Assembly: GCF_025558485.1 (NCBI RefSeq)
Contig: NZ_CP102930.1
Location: forward strand, 496,001-560,000
From: Bdellovibrio bacteriovorus
GTDB taxonomy: Bacteria > Bdellovibrionota > Bdellovibrionia > Bdellovibrionales > Bdellovibrionaceae
Length of the DNA: 64,000 nt
Direction: 5' to 3'
This document shows, in pieces, positions 43,523 through 52,798 of this stretch. Under the pieces are notes generated by a model, which saw only the letters and a program-made list of their open reading frames with translations, did no database searches and was not told the origin of the DNA. The translations under genes and the position numbers were made by a program. Position 1 is the stretch's first letter. Each line of letters starts with the position of its first letter.

Positions 43523-45319
43523 TTACTGCTTGTCAGTTTTTACGTTTTTCAACTGGTCAGCGAACAAGTCACCGAAAGTGGACTTGGAAGTCGCAGTTGC
43601 TTTTTTAACGTAATCGTCAACGTCCGCTTTTGCTTCGCGAAGTTTAACTAGTTTTGCAGACAAACCGATCTTACGAGCGTCTTTGTCGATAGAGATAACT
43701 TCTGCTTTTACAGATTGACCTGGCTTAATGAATTCTTCAACAGAGTTGATTTTATCTGTTGTTAGTTCAGAAATGTGGATCAAACCTTCGATATCGGATT
43801 CAAGCTCAACGAATGCACCGAAGTCAGCTGTTTTAGTGACTTTAACGTCGTGTTGAGTGCCGATAGCATATTTGTTCTCGATGTTTGACCAAGGGTCAGA
43901 CTCAAGTTGTTTGATACCCAAAGAGAATCTTTCGTTCTCGATGTCCACGCCCAATACAACCGCGCGAACTTTTTGGCCTTTAGTGTAAAGCTCATTTGGA
44001 TGATTTACACGTTTAGTCCAAGAGAAGTCAGAGATGTGAACCAAACCGTCGATGCCTTCTTCGATGCCGATGAAGATACCGAAGTCAGTTACAGACTTCA
44101 CTTCGCCTTCGATGATCGTACCTGGAGCATAAGATTCTTTCAATTCAACCCATGGGTTGGCTTGAAGTTGCTTCATGCCCAAGCTGATGCGGCGGTTTTC
44201 AGTGTCTACCTCAAGAACTACCACTTCAACTTCTTGATCAACAGCTACGATTTGAGAAGGGTGTTTTACACGTTTAGTCCAGGACATTTCAGAAACGTGG
44301 ATCAGACCTTCAATGCCTTCACCAAGCTCAACGAATGCACCGTACTCAGCCAAGGAAACAACTTTTCCTTTAAGCTTAGTGCCTGGAGGATAAGAAGCCT
44401 TCACAGATTCCCAAGGATCTGCATGAAGCTGTTTCATACCCAAAGATACGCGTTCTTTTTCTTTGTCATACTTAAGAACTTTAACTTGGATTTCGTCACC
44501 AACGTTCAACATCTCAGAAGGATGTTTTACGCGGCCCCAAGACATATCAGTGATGTGCAACAATCCGTCCATACCACCAAGGTCGATGAACGCACCGTAG
44601 TCAGTGATGTTCTTAACAACACCAGTAACCACAGAACCTTCTGCCATAGTGTCCAAAGTTTGAGAACGCAAACTGTCGCGTTCTTCTTCAAGAAGCGCAC
44701 GGCGGGAAAGAACGATGTTGCCACGCTTTTTGTTGAATTTGATAACTTTGAATTTGAACTTTTTGCCCAAATAAACGTCCATGTTGCGAACCGGACGCAA
44801 ATCGATTTGGGAACCAGGCAAGAATGCTTTAACGCCGATATCAACGCTCAAGCCGCCTTTAACTTTAGCAACAACAGTACCTTCGATAACTTCTTCGTTC
44901 TCTGCTGCTTTAGAGATATCAGTCCATGCACGAAGCATGTCTGCTTTATCTTTAGAAAGAACGATCATGCCGTTTTCGTTTTCGATACGGTCGATCAAAA
45001 CTTCTACCTTGTCGCCAGCTTTCACTTCGCGAACACCGTCAACGATACGGAATTCATTGATCGCGATCAAACCTTCAGACTTGTAGTTGATATCAACAAG
45101 AACGTAGTCAGACTGAACTTCAACTACAGTACCTGTTACAACGTCGCCGACTTTGAAGTCTTGCTCTTTCATGGATGCTTCGAATAGAGAGTCGAAGTCA
45201 CCTTTTTCAGATTTTGCATTCAAAATGCCAGGATTTGCTGGGACTTTGGAGTCCTCTGCATCCAAGAAAGCTAGAACTTTCTGTTTTTCCAATTCGGCCT
45301 TGTTCAATTGTTTTGTCAT
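43523..45319 (-). CDS. rpsA: 30S ribosomal protein S1
   Basis: 598 residues from the ATG at 45319, with six S1 domains in a row. The 3rd to 6th are most alike (VVKNITDYGAFIDLGG, VVSLAEYGAFVELG, VKSVTDFGIFIG, TKTADFGAFVELE, each with GL-H-S and KHP/NHP loops). S1 recruits mRNAs to the ribosome. The nearest GGGAGG lies 14 bases upstream of this ATG, a long spacing, and the frame is open for 22 further codons, so the exact start is less certain than the gene. Confidence 0.96.
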   Translation of the reverse strand: MTKQLNKAELEKQKVLAFLDAEDSKVPANPGILNAKSEKGDFDSLFEASMKEQDFKVGDVVTGTVVEVQSDYVLVDINYKSEGLIAINEFRIVDGVREVKAGDKVEVLIDRIENENGMIVLSKDKADMLRAWTDISKAAENEEVIEGTVVAKVKGGLSVDIGVKAFLPGSQIDLRPVRNMDVYLGKKFKFKVIKFNKKRGNIVLSRRALLEEERDSLRSQTLDTMAEGSVVTGVVKNITDYGAFIDLGGMDGLLHITDMSWGRVKHPSEMLNVGDEIQVKVLKYDKEKERVSLGMKQLHADPWESVKASYPPGTKLKGKVVSLAEYGAFVELGEGIEGLIHVSEMSWTKRVKHPSQIVAVDQEVEVVVLEVDTENRRISLGMKQLQANPWVELKESYAPGTIIEGEVKSVTDFGIFIGIEEGIDGLVHISDFSWTKRVNHPNELYTKGQKVRAVVLGVDIENERFSLGIKQLESDPWSNIENKYAIGTQHDVKVTKTADFGAFVELESDIEGLIHISELTTDKINSVEEFIKPGQSVKAEVISIDKDARKIGLSAKLVKLREAKADVDDYVKKATATSKSTFGDLFADQLKNVKTDKQ

Positions 45320-45400
45320 ATCGTGTTTTGTAAACCTCCCACGTAGTAAGATCTCATGGACCCTACCCGTAACCTTTCTTCGCACTTAAGGCGAATCACT

Positions 45401-45430
45401 GGTTTAGCGACCTAAGGGGCTGGAAGTCAA
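45401..45430 (-). promoter_or_regulatory. Possible rpsA promoter
   Basis: On the minus strand -35 TTGACT, 18 bases, -10 TAAACC. The -10 is weak. About 80 bases before the rpsA ATG. Confidence 0.4.
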
Positions 45431-45510
45431 AGGTTTTACGCGCCTTGTTGCCGATTTAAGAGTTCCCGGATTATGCGAACCTACATTCCCCTTAGGAAAC
45501 CTAGACCTGA

Positions 45511-45545
45511 CGGCACTCAGATCAAATGTATTGGATCTGAGTCGC
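45511..45545 (-). other. Hairpin after the solute-binding protein gene
   Basis: Inverted repeat CTCAGATC / GATCTGAG extended by GGC / GCC with a bulge, ten-base loop, directly after the stop at 45547. No T-run, so an intrinsic terminator is not clear; it could protect the transcript end. Confidence 0.45.
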
Positions 45546-45546
45546 C

Positions 45547-46413
45547 CTATGGCAAAAGTCCCCGATAGATCTCGCGGACTTTTCCTCTCATCTCTTTGGG
45601 CAGGGATTTTTGAAAATAGTCATAGATTCGGCTGCGGACGTTCTTTTCCTCCACCACTTTGGAGATCTCTTTGATCGTGCTCTCTCCCCACGGCGTCTTT
45701 TCACAGGATGCGCGCACCGAGATATACGCCGGAGCCTCTTTCACCGCGAGATACTTCAAGGCCCCCGCCTCGCGCCCCTTGCGGTGATCCCATTCCTCCA
45801 GATAATACGACAGCACCCCATCCAAACGATTTTTTTCCAGCATCACAAAAAGGCCACCGACCGCCTGATCACTGACGTGACGATAGGAATCCTTCGCCCG
45901 AACGATCAGACGATCAATCTGATTGGAATAAGACCGGCCCTGCACCACGCCCAGACGGAAATCACCTGCCTGCACCAGCTTGGTCAGCTCCATTCCGTCT
46001 GCTGTTTCATACTGTTGAAATTTACTGTAGGAACCCGGCGACATCACCAGCCCAATTGGCAGCGCCCGGGCCACCTCGGCGCCAAAGATCAGATAGTGAG
46101 ATCGTGCCGGTGTGTCCTGCAACAGCAAAGTGCAAAAATGCCGGTGCGATAAAAACAGTCTTTCCGCCCGCAGAAAAGACGCCCGGACAAATTTATGTTC
46201 GTACTGTGGCAGTGATCGCACCAGTTCGCGGTAAATTTCCGCAAAGGGCCCTTGGGATTTTTGAATATCGACGTTGGCGCCATCAGAAGAAAGTAAAATA
46301 AAAGGAGGAAAATCCGTCATCGCCCATTGAATGGTTTCGGTCTTCGGTTTTTCCACCGCCAAAACCCAACTGCCCACCATAGACATCAAAGTTGCAATCC
46401 ACAGGATTTTCAT
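45547..46413 (-). CDS. Periplasmic solute-binding-like protein (SBP_bac_3 / TIGR02285-like)
   Basis: 288 residues: signal peptide (KILWIATLMSMVGSWVLA-V), first strand TIQWAMTDFPPFILLSSD and the later GRSYSNQIDRLIV and RLDGVLSYYLEE typical of the fold. There is no transport gene nearby. It sits between cmk and rpsA, genes that are neighbours in many relatives. Ligand unknown. Confidence 0.75.
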   Translation of the reverse strand: MKILWIATLMSMVGSWVLAVEKPKTETIQWAMTDFPPFILLSSDGANVDIQKSQGPFAEIYRELVRSLPQYEHKFVRASFLRAERLFLSHRHFCTLLLQDTPARSHYLIFGAEVARALPIGLVMSPGSYSKFQQYETADGMELTKLVQAGDFRLGVVQGRSYSNQIDRLIVRAKDSYRHVSDQAVGGLFVMLEKNRLDGVLSYYLEEWDHRKGREAGALKYLAVKEAPAYISVRASCEKTPWGESTIKEISKVVEEKNVRSRIYDYFQKSLPKEMRGKVREIYRGLLP

Positions 46414-46486
46414 TGCCCCATGATAACAAGCTCAGCGTCAGGGCTCTATGTGATTTCCAACACTAGACAGGACGCAGACAGGTGTT

Positions 46487-47143
46487 CTAATCAACTTTAC
46501 TGCGAACAAACTGTTCAACTTTATCAACGACCTGTTCAAGATTCAGAGTCGTTGTATCCACCACCAAAGCATCCTCTGGCACAGCCATCGGGGCCACCTT
46601 GCGTGTGGAATCCTGCAGGTCTCTTTGCTGTTGCGCCTTCACCATGTCTTCATGGTCCAAGCCAAGCTCTGCCGCACGACGGGCCGCACGGTTCGCACTA
46701 TGTGCCGTCAGATAGACTTTCGCTTCAGCCTTGGGGAAAACCACAGTCCCGCAATCACGCCCTTCCGCCACCAACCCCTGAGGGCCGTCAGAACAACCGC
46801 GTTGCGCATCCAGAAGGGCCTTACGCACTTCTGGATAATGACTGACTTTGCTGGCAAAATTACCAACGTCTTCATGAGCAATCAGATCTGTAACGTCCTG
46901 ATCCTGAAAGAACACACGGGTGCGGTCCTCGTTCATTCTCACACTCCAGACCGGATTGTGAGTCAGCTCTGCCAGATTTTTGACGTCATCAAGATCGATT
47001 TGCAATTGAAGAGCAGCAAATGCCAAACCACGATAGAAAGCACCTGTGGAAACCCACTGCCAGCCCAAACGACGAGCCAGCTCACGACTTACTGAAGATT
47101 TACCAGAGGCCGCAGGGCCATCAATCGTAATAACCATTCCCAT
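46487..47143 (-). CDS. cmk: Cytidylate kinase
   Basis: Phosphorylates CMP and dCMP. 218 residues with P-loop GPAASGKSSVSRELA (8-22), STGAFYRGLAFAALQ, the CMP-binding AEGRDCGTVVFPKA and the lid region RAARRAAELG. Thirteen bases after hisC on the same strand. Confidence 0.95.
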   Translation of the reverse strand: MGMVITIDGPAASGKSSVSRELARRLGWQWVSTGAFYRGLAFAALQLQIDLDDVKNLAELTHNPVWSVRMNEDRTRVFFQDQDVTDLIAHEDVGNFASKVSHYPEVRKALLDAQRGCSDGPQGLVAEGRDCGTVVFPKAEAKVYLTAHSANRAARRAAELGLDHEDMVKAQQQRDLQDSTRKVAPMAVPEDALVVDTTTLNLEQVVDKVEQFVRSKVD

Positions 47144-47155
47144 AATTCTCCAAAA

Positions 47156-48274
47156 CTACAGCGGCGGAATTTCTTTTAGAACTTCTGCCAAGGCCTTTAA
47201 GGCGGCCTCATTTTCATGCTCCAGCCCTACACTCAAACGCAGATGCGTCTTGAACCCATAGTTCAATAGCGGTCTCATGATAATCCCACGACGTAACAAG
47301 GCTTCGTTCACCTTGGCGGCGTCACGGAGAGTGTCAAACATGACAAAATTTCCCTGAGATGAAATGTACGGCAGGCCTAATTCTTCTAACTTCTTGTAGA
47401 AGTAATCAAGCCCTTTCCAGCAAATCTGCTGCGATCGCTCAATAAATTCTTTATCTTGCAGAGCCGCATTTGCAGCCACTTGCGCTAAATCGTTGACATT
47501 AAATGGTTTGCGCACCCGGTTAAAGACTTCAATGGTTTCTGTTGGCGCAATCATCGCCCCAATACGGAAACCCGCCAGACCGTAGATTTTAGAGAAAGTG
47601 CGAAGAACGATCAGGTTCTTGTACTGCCCCATATAACTTTGTGCAGAGGCATAGTCTTTCGCACGTACAAATTCGTTATAAGCCTCGTCGAAAATCACCA
47701 TCACATCGTCACGATTGCCGACTTTTTCCAGGAAGGATTCGATTTCCGCCTTGGTGGCATAGGTGCCCGTCGGATTGTTGGGATTAGAGACAAAAATCAA
47801 ACGGATGTTTTTTTCCGGATGAGCCAGGAAATAATCCGCCACTGCCGGAAGATCAAAACGATATCCCGCCGCCATTGGAATTTTATGAATAACCGCACGA
47901 TTGGCCGGAGCGCTGACTTCATAGGCATTGAACGCCGCGACTGATGTCAAAACACCGTCTTTGGGCTCACAATATATGCGCGTCAGAAGATCAATCAGCT
48001 CATCACTGCCATTGCCAATAGCAAGTTGTTTTGTCGGGAAGCCCCATTCTTTTGACAGGGTTTGCAAAAGTTCATAGTGGGAAGGGTCCGGATACAGATT
48101 CTGATGTTCCAGGGCCGTTTTCACCGCTGCCATGGCTTTGGGGCTAGTACCCAAAGGATTCTCGTTACTTGCAAGCTTATACACCGTCGTGAGCCCGTAC
48201 TCACGTTGTGTCTCGGAAATCGGTTTACCAGGTTTATACGGCACCAGATTCAAAATTTCGGGAGAAATCTTCAC
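47156..48274 (-). CDS. hisC: Histidinol-phosphate aminotransferase
   Basis: 372 residues of a class I/II PLP enzyme: SNPNNPTGTYATK, VIFDEAYNEFV, the Schiff-base lysine in RTFSKIYGLAGFRIG and the C-terminal RLSVGLEHEN. LVPYKPGKPI at the N-terminus fits HisC. It can also act on aromatic substrates in some bacteria. First gene of the hisC-cmk run. Confidence 0.9.
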   Translation of the reverse strand: MKISPEILNLVPYKPGKPISETQREYGLTTVYKLASNENPLGTSPKAMAAVKTALEHQNLYPDPSHYELLQTLSKEWGFPTKQLAIGNGSDELIDLLTRIYCEPKDGVLTSVAAFNAYEVSAPANRAVIHKIPMAAGYRFDLPAVADYFLAHPEKNIRLIFVSNPNNPTGTYATKAEIESFLEKVGNRDDVMVIFDEAYNEFVRAKDYASAQSYMGQYKNLIVLRTFSKIYGLAGFRIGAMIAPTETIEVFNRVRKPFNVNDLAQVAANAALQDKEFIERSQQICWKGLDYFYKKLEELGLPYISSQGNFVMFDTLRDAAKVNEALLRRGIIMRPLLNYGFKTHLRLSVGLEHENEAALKALAEVLKEIPPL

Positions 48275-48362
48275 TTTAGAATCCTTTTCTTAGAGAGAAT
48301 ATTTTGCTATACCTGATCGCCTAACTTAATTCCAGTGTAAATTCATTAGAGAGCGTTCTAAA

Positions 48363-49724
48363 ATGCAAAACAGCCTCTTGCTGGGAGTGAGTGTCGGTGA
48401 TTCGTTCGCTGAGTTCTCTCTCCTGTCAGATTCCAATTCCCTTGCGCAGAAAAGAGTTTATCTTTCTCGCGAGAACCTTAAGGCGTCACTGACCCAATTC
48501 GTGGCCCCTTACAAAGATCAACAGATTTCCAAGGCTTTTATCAGCCTGCGTGTTCCTAAGAAACTTCTGGATCACCGCCTGAGCGGCGCTGTGGCCCACG
48601 TCAGCACCGAAGGTGTTGAACACTGGCTGGATATCTGCGGTTCCCCGGAACACACGCTGACCAACAAAGACCTGCAATTTTCTGTGCGCGAACGCATTCT
48701 GGCCGACGGTCAGATTGAACTGCCTTTGCAAAATGAAGAGATTGAAGCCATTGCTGCCAAAGTGCAGTTGATGGATTGCAAAAAAGTCTGTTTGAACTTC
48801 CTGCACTCGGCAACAAACCCCGTGCATCTGGAACAGGCAAAAAAAATCTTCCAGGAAAAAGGCCTGGAGGTTTTTGTCCCGGAAAAATCCGACAATCCTC
48901 ACGAAGTCAGCCGCTGGACTAAAAATGCCCTGAACGCCACCTTGTCCGGTGTGTTTTCCGAACTAAAAAGTGAATTGTATGCCGGCCTTGAATCCGCCAT
49001 CGACAAAAAGAACATCCACTTTTTGGATAGCGCCGGAGATCTGTTCCAGGACGAAAATCAACGCGAAGTGGGAAGTCTGTTTGCATCCCTGTCTGCCTTG
49101 GGATTGGCAGATCCCTCCAACTCTGCGGATATTTTATATCTGGGCCTTGAACAGTTCGCCCTGATCTCTCCGTCCCAATGGGAATCCGCATGGCAAAGTC
49201 CATGGGGACCGGTGGAAGTGCGTCGTTTGAAAACACACACTCTGGGCATTCAGCCGACTCTGGGCATTCAGCTGAACAGCTTCAGCCGTTTTGATTTTTC
49301 CAATCATCAGGAGGCGTGGGAGCCGGGGCCAATGTTCCTGGGTCGCGGCCAGAAAATGAGCTTGCTGGATCTTTGGTCCGACAACTCGAAGCTTGCAAAA
49401 ATCGCAGGCCTTGAGGACCGTGTTTCCACACAAGGTATTCAGCGTTTTAAAAATGCTCTTTTAACCCTGTCCAAAATCAGTTCTTTGCGCGACACGGATT
49501 TGCATCATCTGACCAAAGAACTGCAAAGCCTTAGTGTGCAGCGCCTGGCAATGGAAAGTCGCCTGCGCCGTCAAACCAAAAAACTAAAGGTCACGGGTCC
49601 CCTGGCTCCGCTGTTTGCGAACATCTTTAAAAAAGACCCGCACACCACCATCCTTGATCAGGAATTCTGCGAGTCCGAATCCACAGCATTGTGGGGCGCT
49701 CAAGCCCTGAAAGGGGCCCAGTAA
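48363..49724 (+). CDS. Reduced hydantoinase/oxoprolinase subunit A-like protein
   Basis: 453 residues, best read as a shortened HyuA (family members are about 690). The N-terminus LLLGVSVGDSFAEFSLLS replaces the usual DVGGTFTD phosphate loop, and a later block resembles the actin-like ATPase. The call rests mainly on the next gene, a clear HyuB-type, overlapping it by one base (TAATG). Residues HTLGIQPTLGIQ hold an exact 18-base in-frame duplication at 49239-49274. Activity is doubtful. Confidence 0.5.
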   Translation: MQNSLLLGVSVGDSFAEFSLLSDSNSLAQKRVYLSRENLKASLTQFVAPYKDQQISKAFISLRVPKKLLDHRLSGAVAHVSTEGVEHWLDICGSPEHTLTNKDLQFSVRERILADGQIELPLQNEEIEAIAAKVQLMDCKKVCLNFLHSATNPVHLEQAKKIFQEKGLEVFVPEKSDNPHEVSRWTKNALNATLSGVFSELKSELYAGLESAIDKKNIHFLDSAGDLFQDENQREVGSLFASLSALGLADPSNSADILYLGLEQFALISPSQWESAWQSPWGPVEVRRLKTHTLGIQPTLGIQLNSFSRFDFSNHQEAWEPGPMFLGRGQKMSLLDLWSDNSKLAKIAGLEDRVSTQGIQRFKNALLTLSKISSLRDTDLHHLTKELQSLSVQRLAMESRLRRQTKKLKVTGPLAPLFANIFKKDPHTTILDQEFCESESTALWGAQALKGAQ

Positions 49725-51127
49725 TGAACTATCAGATTGAACTTCTGCATTCTTTATTGAATGACTTTTTGGTGGGCGAATCCGCATTGATGACTTTGGA
49801 TGGGGACGTTCTGGCCGTGCGCGGGCAAATGCCTGTGACTTACGGCACCCTGACCACCGCCGCAACCACGGCCGCAAAATATTTGAAATTGCAGGAAGGC
49901 GATATTGCCCTTCTGAATGATCCTTACAGCGGCGGCAGTCTGCTTTCTGAAATGACCTTTGTTATGGCCGTTTCTGAGGACCTTCTGTGGGTGACTCGTC
50001 GGGCTCTGGATACGAAACTCACTTTGGTGAAATCCGTGGAGGAAGAAGGCCTGCGCATTCCGCCGATGCCTTTGCGCCAGAACAATCAGGTCAATGAAAT
50101 GATTCTGACGGCCATGCAGGCCCATCCGGCCTGTCCGCCAAAATTTGTGGAATGGCTGAAAGATCAAGTGCAGGACCTGAGCCTGCGCGCACAAAAACTG
50201 ATCGAGGCGATTGAATTCACCGGCTTCACCATCACAGGCGAACTGATCGAAGACTATTTGAAACTTTGCAAACAGGCCGCGACTCAGAAAATTTCTGAAA
50301 GTGCTTCAGGCGAAGCGCGTGTGGACGTGGTTCTGGACAGCGGTGAGCTGCTGCGTCTGACTTTGGAAATTCAGGATGGAAAAGTGTCCATGGATTTCAG
50401 CGGCACCAGCGCGGCAAAAACTGTTTCCCTGACAGAGTCGGCAACTTACGGCACCTGCTTCCACGCAATCAGCCGTCATTATGGCTTCACTGATTTGGCA
50501 AATAGCGGGTCCTTTGCGGTTCTGCAAATTACCAAACCTACGGGCTGCTGGTTGGTGGGAAAATATCCCGCACCCACTTACAAAGGTATGACTTGCGGTG
50601 TGGCGGCTTTGCAGTCCGCGATTGAATTGGCCTTGGCGCAAATTCATCACAAACAAGAAACCTCCCTGAGCGGCCACTGTGCTTTGCACTTTGATTTGCG
50701 CTCGGGCGATAAGCACCATCTGCTGCGTCTTCCCGGTGGCGAAGCCGCCCAGGCGGACCGCGATGGCTCCTGCGCCACTCTGAATCCATTTTCTTTGGAG
50801 CAGTTGGAACGTGATTTCCCCGTCAAAGTTTTGCGCGTGGATCAACGTCAATCCAATGGCGGCAAGGGTAAATTCAACGGCGGTCGCGGTTTGATTCTGA
50901 AACTGCAAATGCGTGAGGAGGCGGAAGCCACCTGGCTGGCAGATTTGACTTTGCATCGTCCCCGCCTGTTGAAAAACTGCTCTCATGGGGATCCCTGCGA
51001 GGTGCTGATTGAAAATGGTGAGGCCGCCAAACAACTGCCGGTCCTGGGGCAGCAAAAGTTCGCAAAACAAGACGTCCTGACCCTGTGTTCAGGATCAGGC
51101 GGCGGTTACGGTCGCTCTGAGCAATAA
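49724..51127 (+). CDS. Hydantoinase B/oxoprolinase-like protein
   Basis: 467 residues. EGDIALLNDPYSGGSLL near the N-terminus is the HyuB hallmark, and the C-terminal part has RQSNGGKGKFNGGRGL and GSGGGYGRSE. It is about 100 residues shorter than typical. Partners hydrolyse hydantoins, 5-oxoproline or carboxylate acetone. With a degenerate A subunit, the substrate cannot be stated. A terminator follows at 51140. Confidence 0.75.
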   Translation: MNYQIELLHSLLNDFLVGESALMTLDGDVLAVRGQMPVTYGTLTTAATTAAKYLKLQEGDIALLNDPYSGGSLLSEMTFVMAVSEDLLWVTRRALDTKLTLVKSVEEEGLRIPPMPLRQNNQVNEMILTAMQAHPACPPKFVEWLKDQVQDLSLRAQKLIEAIEFTGFTITGELIEDYLKLCKQAATQKISESASGEARVDVVLDSGELLRLTLEIQDGKVSMDFSGTSAAKTVSLTESATYGTCFHAISRHYGFTDLANSGSFAVLQITKPTGCWLVGKYPAPTYKGMTCGVAALQSAIELALAQIHHKQETSLSGHCALHFDLRSGDKHHLLRLPGGEAAQADRDGSCATLNPFSLEQLERDFPVKVLRVDQRQSNGGKGKFNGGRGLILKLQMREEAEATWLADLTLHRPRLLKNCSHGDPCEVLIENGEAAKQLPVLGQQKFAKQDVLTLCSGSGGGYGRSEQ

Positions 51128-51139
51128 AAGTTTTCTTCT

Positions 51140-51170
51140 AAAGACCGGCCTCATGCCGGTCTTTGTTTTT
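51140..51170 (+). terminator. Terminator after the HyuAB-like operon
   Basis: Ten-base-pair stem AAAGACCGGC / GCCGGTCTTT, five-base loop, then TGTTTTTT. Confidence 0.88.
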
Positions 51171-51232
51171 TGGCACGTTCGCAACAAGGGCAGCTCTGGC
51201 GCCTCGGGCGGAGCAGTGCTAAAATAGCTTTT

Positions 51233-51823
51233 ATGAAAGCACTGATCACTTTACTTATCGCACTGGGTATCAGCTTTGGTTGTCTGGCACAGACAACCCC
51301 GTCCAAGAAAGGAAACAACGTGAGTTCTTCAGAAGTGACTTATCTGGCAGGTGGATGTTTTTGGGGCATGGAAGATCTGCTGCGCAAACTTCCCGGTGTC
51401 TTGCAAACCGAGGTCGGCTATATGGGTGGCGACACCAGGAATGCCACCTATAACATTGTGAAAACCGGCACCACCAATCACGCCGAAACCGTGAAGATCA
51501 CCTTTGATCCGACAAAACTAAAATATCAGGATCTGCTGCTTTACTTCTTCAAGATTCACGACCCCACCACCACCAACCGTCAGGGCAATGACATCGGCAC
51601 TCAGTATCGCAGTGCTATTTTCTATACCTCTGACAAACAAAAAGATGAGGCCGAAATCGTGCGCGCTCGCGTGGAAAAATCCGATGCCTGGAAAAATCCC
51701 GTGGTCACCCAGATCGTCAAAGCTGCGGACTTCTGGAGCGCGGAAGAATATCATCAGGATTATTTACAGAAGAACCCGGGTGGATACACCTGTCATTTCG
51801 AAAGAAAGATTGAGTTCAAGTAA
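51233..51823 (+). CDS. msrA: Exported peptide methionine sulfoxide reductase A
   Basis: 196 residues: a signal peptide or lipid anchor ([18 protein letters not shown]), then [11 protein letters not shown] with the catalytic C42 and the usual [37 protein letters not shown]. Repairs oxidised Met in exported proteins. The cysteine in SFGC does not fit the lipobox well. A TAAAAT at 51220 lies eight bases before the ATG with no ribosome site, so the message may be leaderless. Start at 51233 chosen by the signal peptide. Confidence 0.9.
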   Translation: MKALITLLIALGISFGCLAQTTPSKKGNNVSSSEVTYLAGGCFWGMEDLLRKLPGVLQTEVGYMGGDTRNATYNIVKTGTTNHAETVKITFDPTKLKYQDLLLYFFKIHDPTTTNRQGNDIGTQYRSAIFYTSDKQKDEAEIVRARVEKSDAWKNPVVTQIVKAADFWSAEEYHQDYLQKNPGGYTCHFERKIEFK

Positions 51824-51915
51824 TATAGGTTACATCTAAGAAAGGTCCCCGTTTTATCCGTGCAACTTGCAGAACAGCACAGTATTGCATAGGAGTAAGT
51901 AAGGAGAGGGGCCTT

Positions 51916-52785
51916 ATGAACTCGGTCATTCTAACAGTGTTAATTCTGTTGTTTGTGTCCAATGCCACTGCGGATGTGATCATCCTGCGCTCGGACTACT
52001 GGTGCCCTTACGTCTGCAATCTGGATTCTCCAACACCCGGCTACATGGTTGAAATTGCCAAGGCCGTCTTTGAACCTCAAGGACATCAGGTCCAAATTAC
52101 CATGACCAACTGGGCTCGCTCCGTCAAAGATGCACGGGCCAATAAAGCTCAGGGTATTATCGGCGCCTGCGTGGCTGACGCCCCTGACTTTATTTATCCG
52201 AAAAATTCTTTAGGTTTGATGAAGAATGCCTTCTTTGTCGCAAAAGGCTCGAAGTGGGAATACACGGGCCGTGGTTCTTTGCAGGGGAAACGCATTGGCG
52301 TGATCAATGGCTATGCCTATGGAGGTGGGGTTGATCCGCTGATTCGCCAGCGTCACCGCACCTTCATTCCGTTTTCAGGGGATCGCCCTTTGGAACAAAT
52401 GATCCGCATGCTGGAAGCCGGACGCTTGGATGGGTTTATTGAAAACCCCCTGGTGCTTCAATACACCACCTATGCCGGCAGCCTGAAAACAGACAGCTTT
52501 AAAACCGCAGGCTGGGTGGAAGAGGAAGCCGTGGAGCTGTTTATTTCCTTTTCCCCAAATCATCCCAAATCAGGAACCTACGCAGAAATTCTTAGCAAGG
52601 GTGTGGAAGAGCTTCGCCGCAATGGGGAATTGCAACGCATTTTGAACAAATACAATCTTTATGACTGGAAAGAGTCGCCACAAAAATATCTGTCATTGGA
52701 GTCTGCGGAAAAAAATGATTCTGAAAAGAATCCGTCCAAACCCAAGGCCTCGCACAAGCTGCTGACCTTGTATCCGGAGGCCTGA
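51916..52785 (+). CDS. Periplasmic solute-binding protein, SBP_bac_3 family, solitary
   Basis: 289 residues: signal peptide (SVILTVLILLFVSNATA-D) and VIILRSDYWCPYVC..., GYMVEIAKAVFEPQGHQVQ, AQGIIGACVADAPDFIYP, EAGRLDGFIENPLVL. C-terminal tail of about 40 residues is Lys/Ser-rich and probably disordered. AAGGAGAGGGGCC precedes the ATG. No transporter neighbour; third solitary protein of this type in the window. Confidence 0.75.
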   Translation: MNSVILTVLILLFVSNATADVIILRSDYWCPYVCNLDSPTPGYMVEIAKAVFEPQGHQVQITMTNWARSVKDARANKAQGIIGACVADAPDFIYPKNSLGLMKNAFFVAKGSKWEYTGRGSLQGKRIGVINGYAYGGGVDPLIRQRHRTFIPFSGDRPLEQMIRMLEAGRLDGFIENPLVLQYTTYAGSLKTDSFKTAGWVEEEAVELFISFSPNHPKSGTYAEILSKGVEELRRNGELQRILNKYNLYDWKESPQKYLSLESAEKNDSEKNPSKPKASHKLLTLYPEA

Positions 52786-52798
52786 ACGGCAAGCTCAC

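Noticed and set aside
43907..45187. A 426-residue plus-strand reading frame inside rpsA
   Set aside because: Antisense mirror of the S1 domain codons; Phe- and His-rich composition of the kind made by reading a gene backward.
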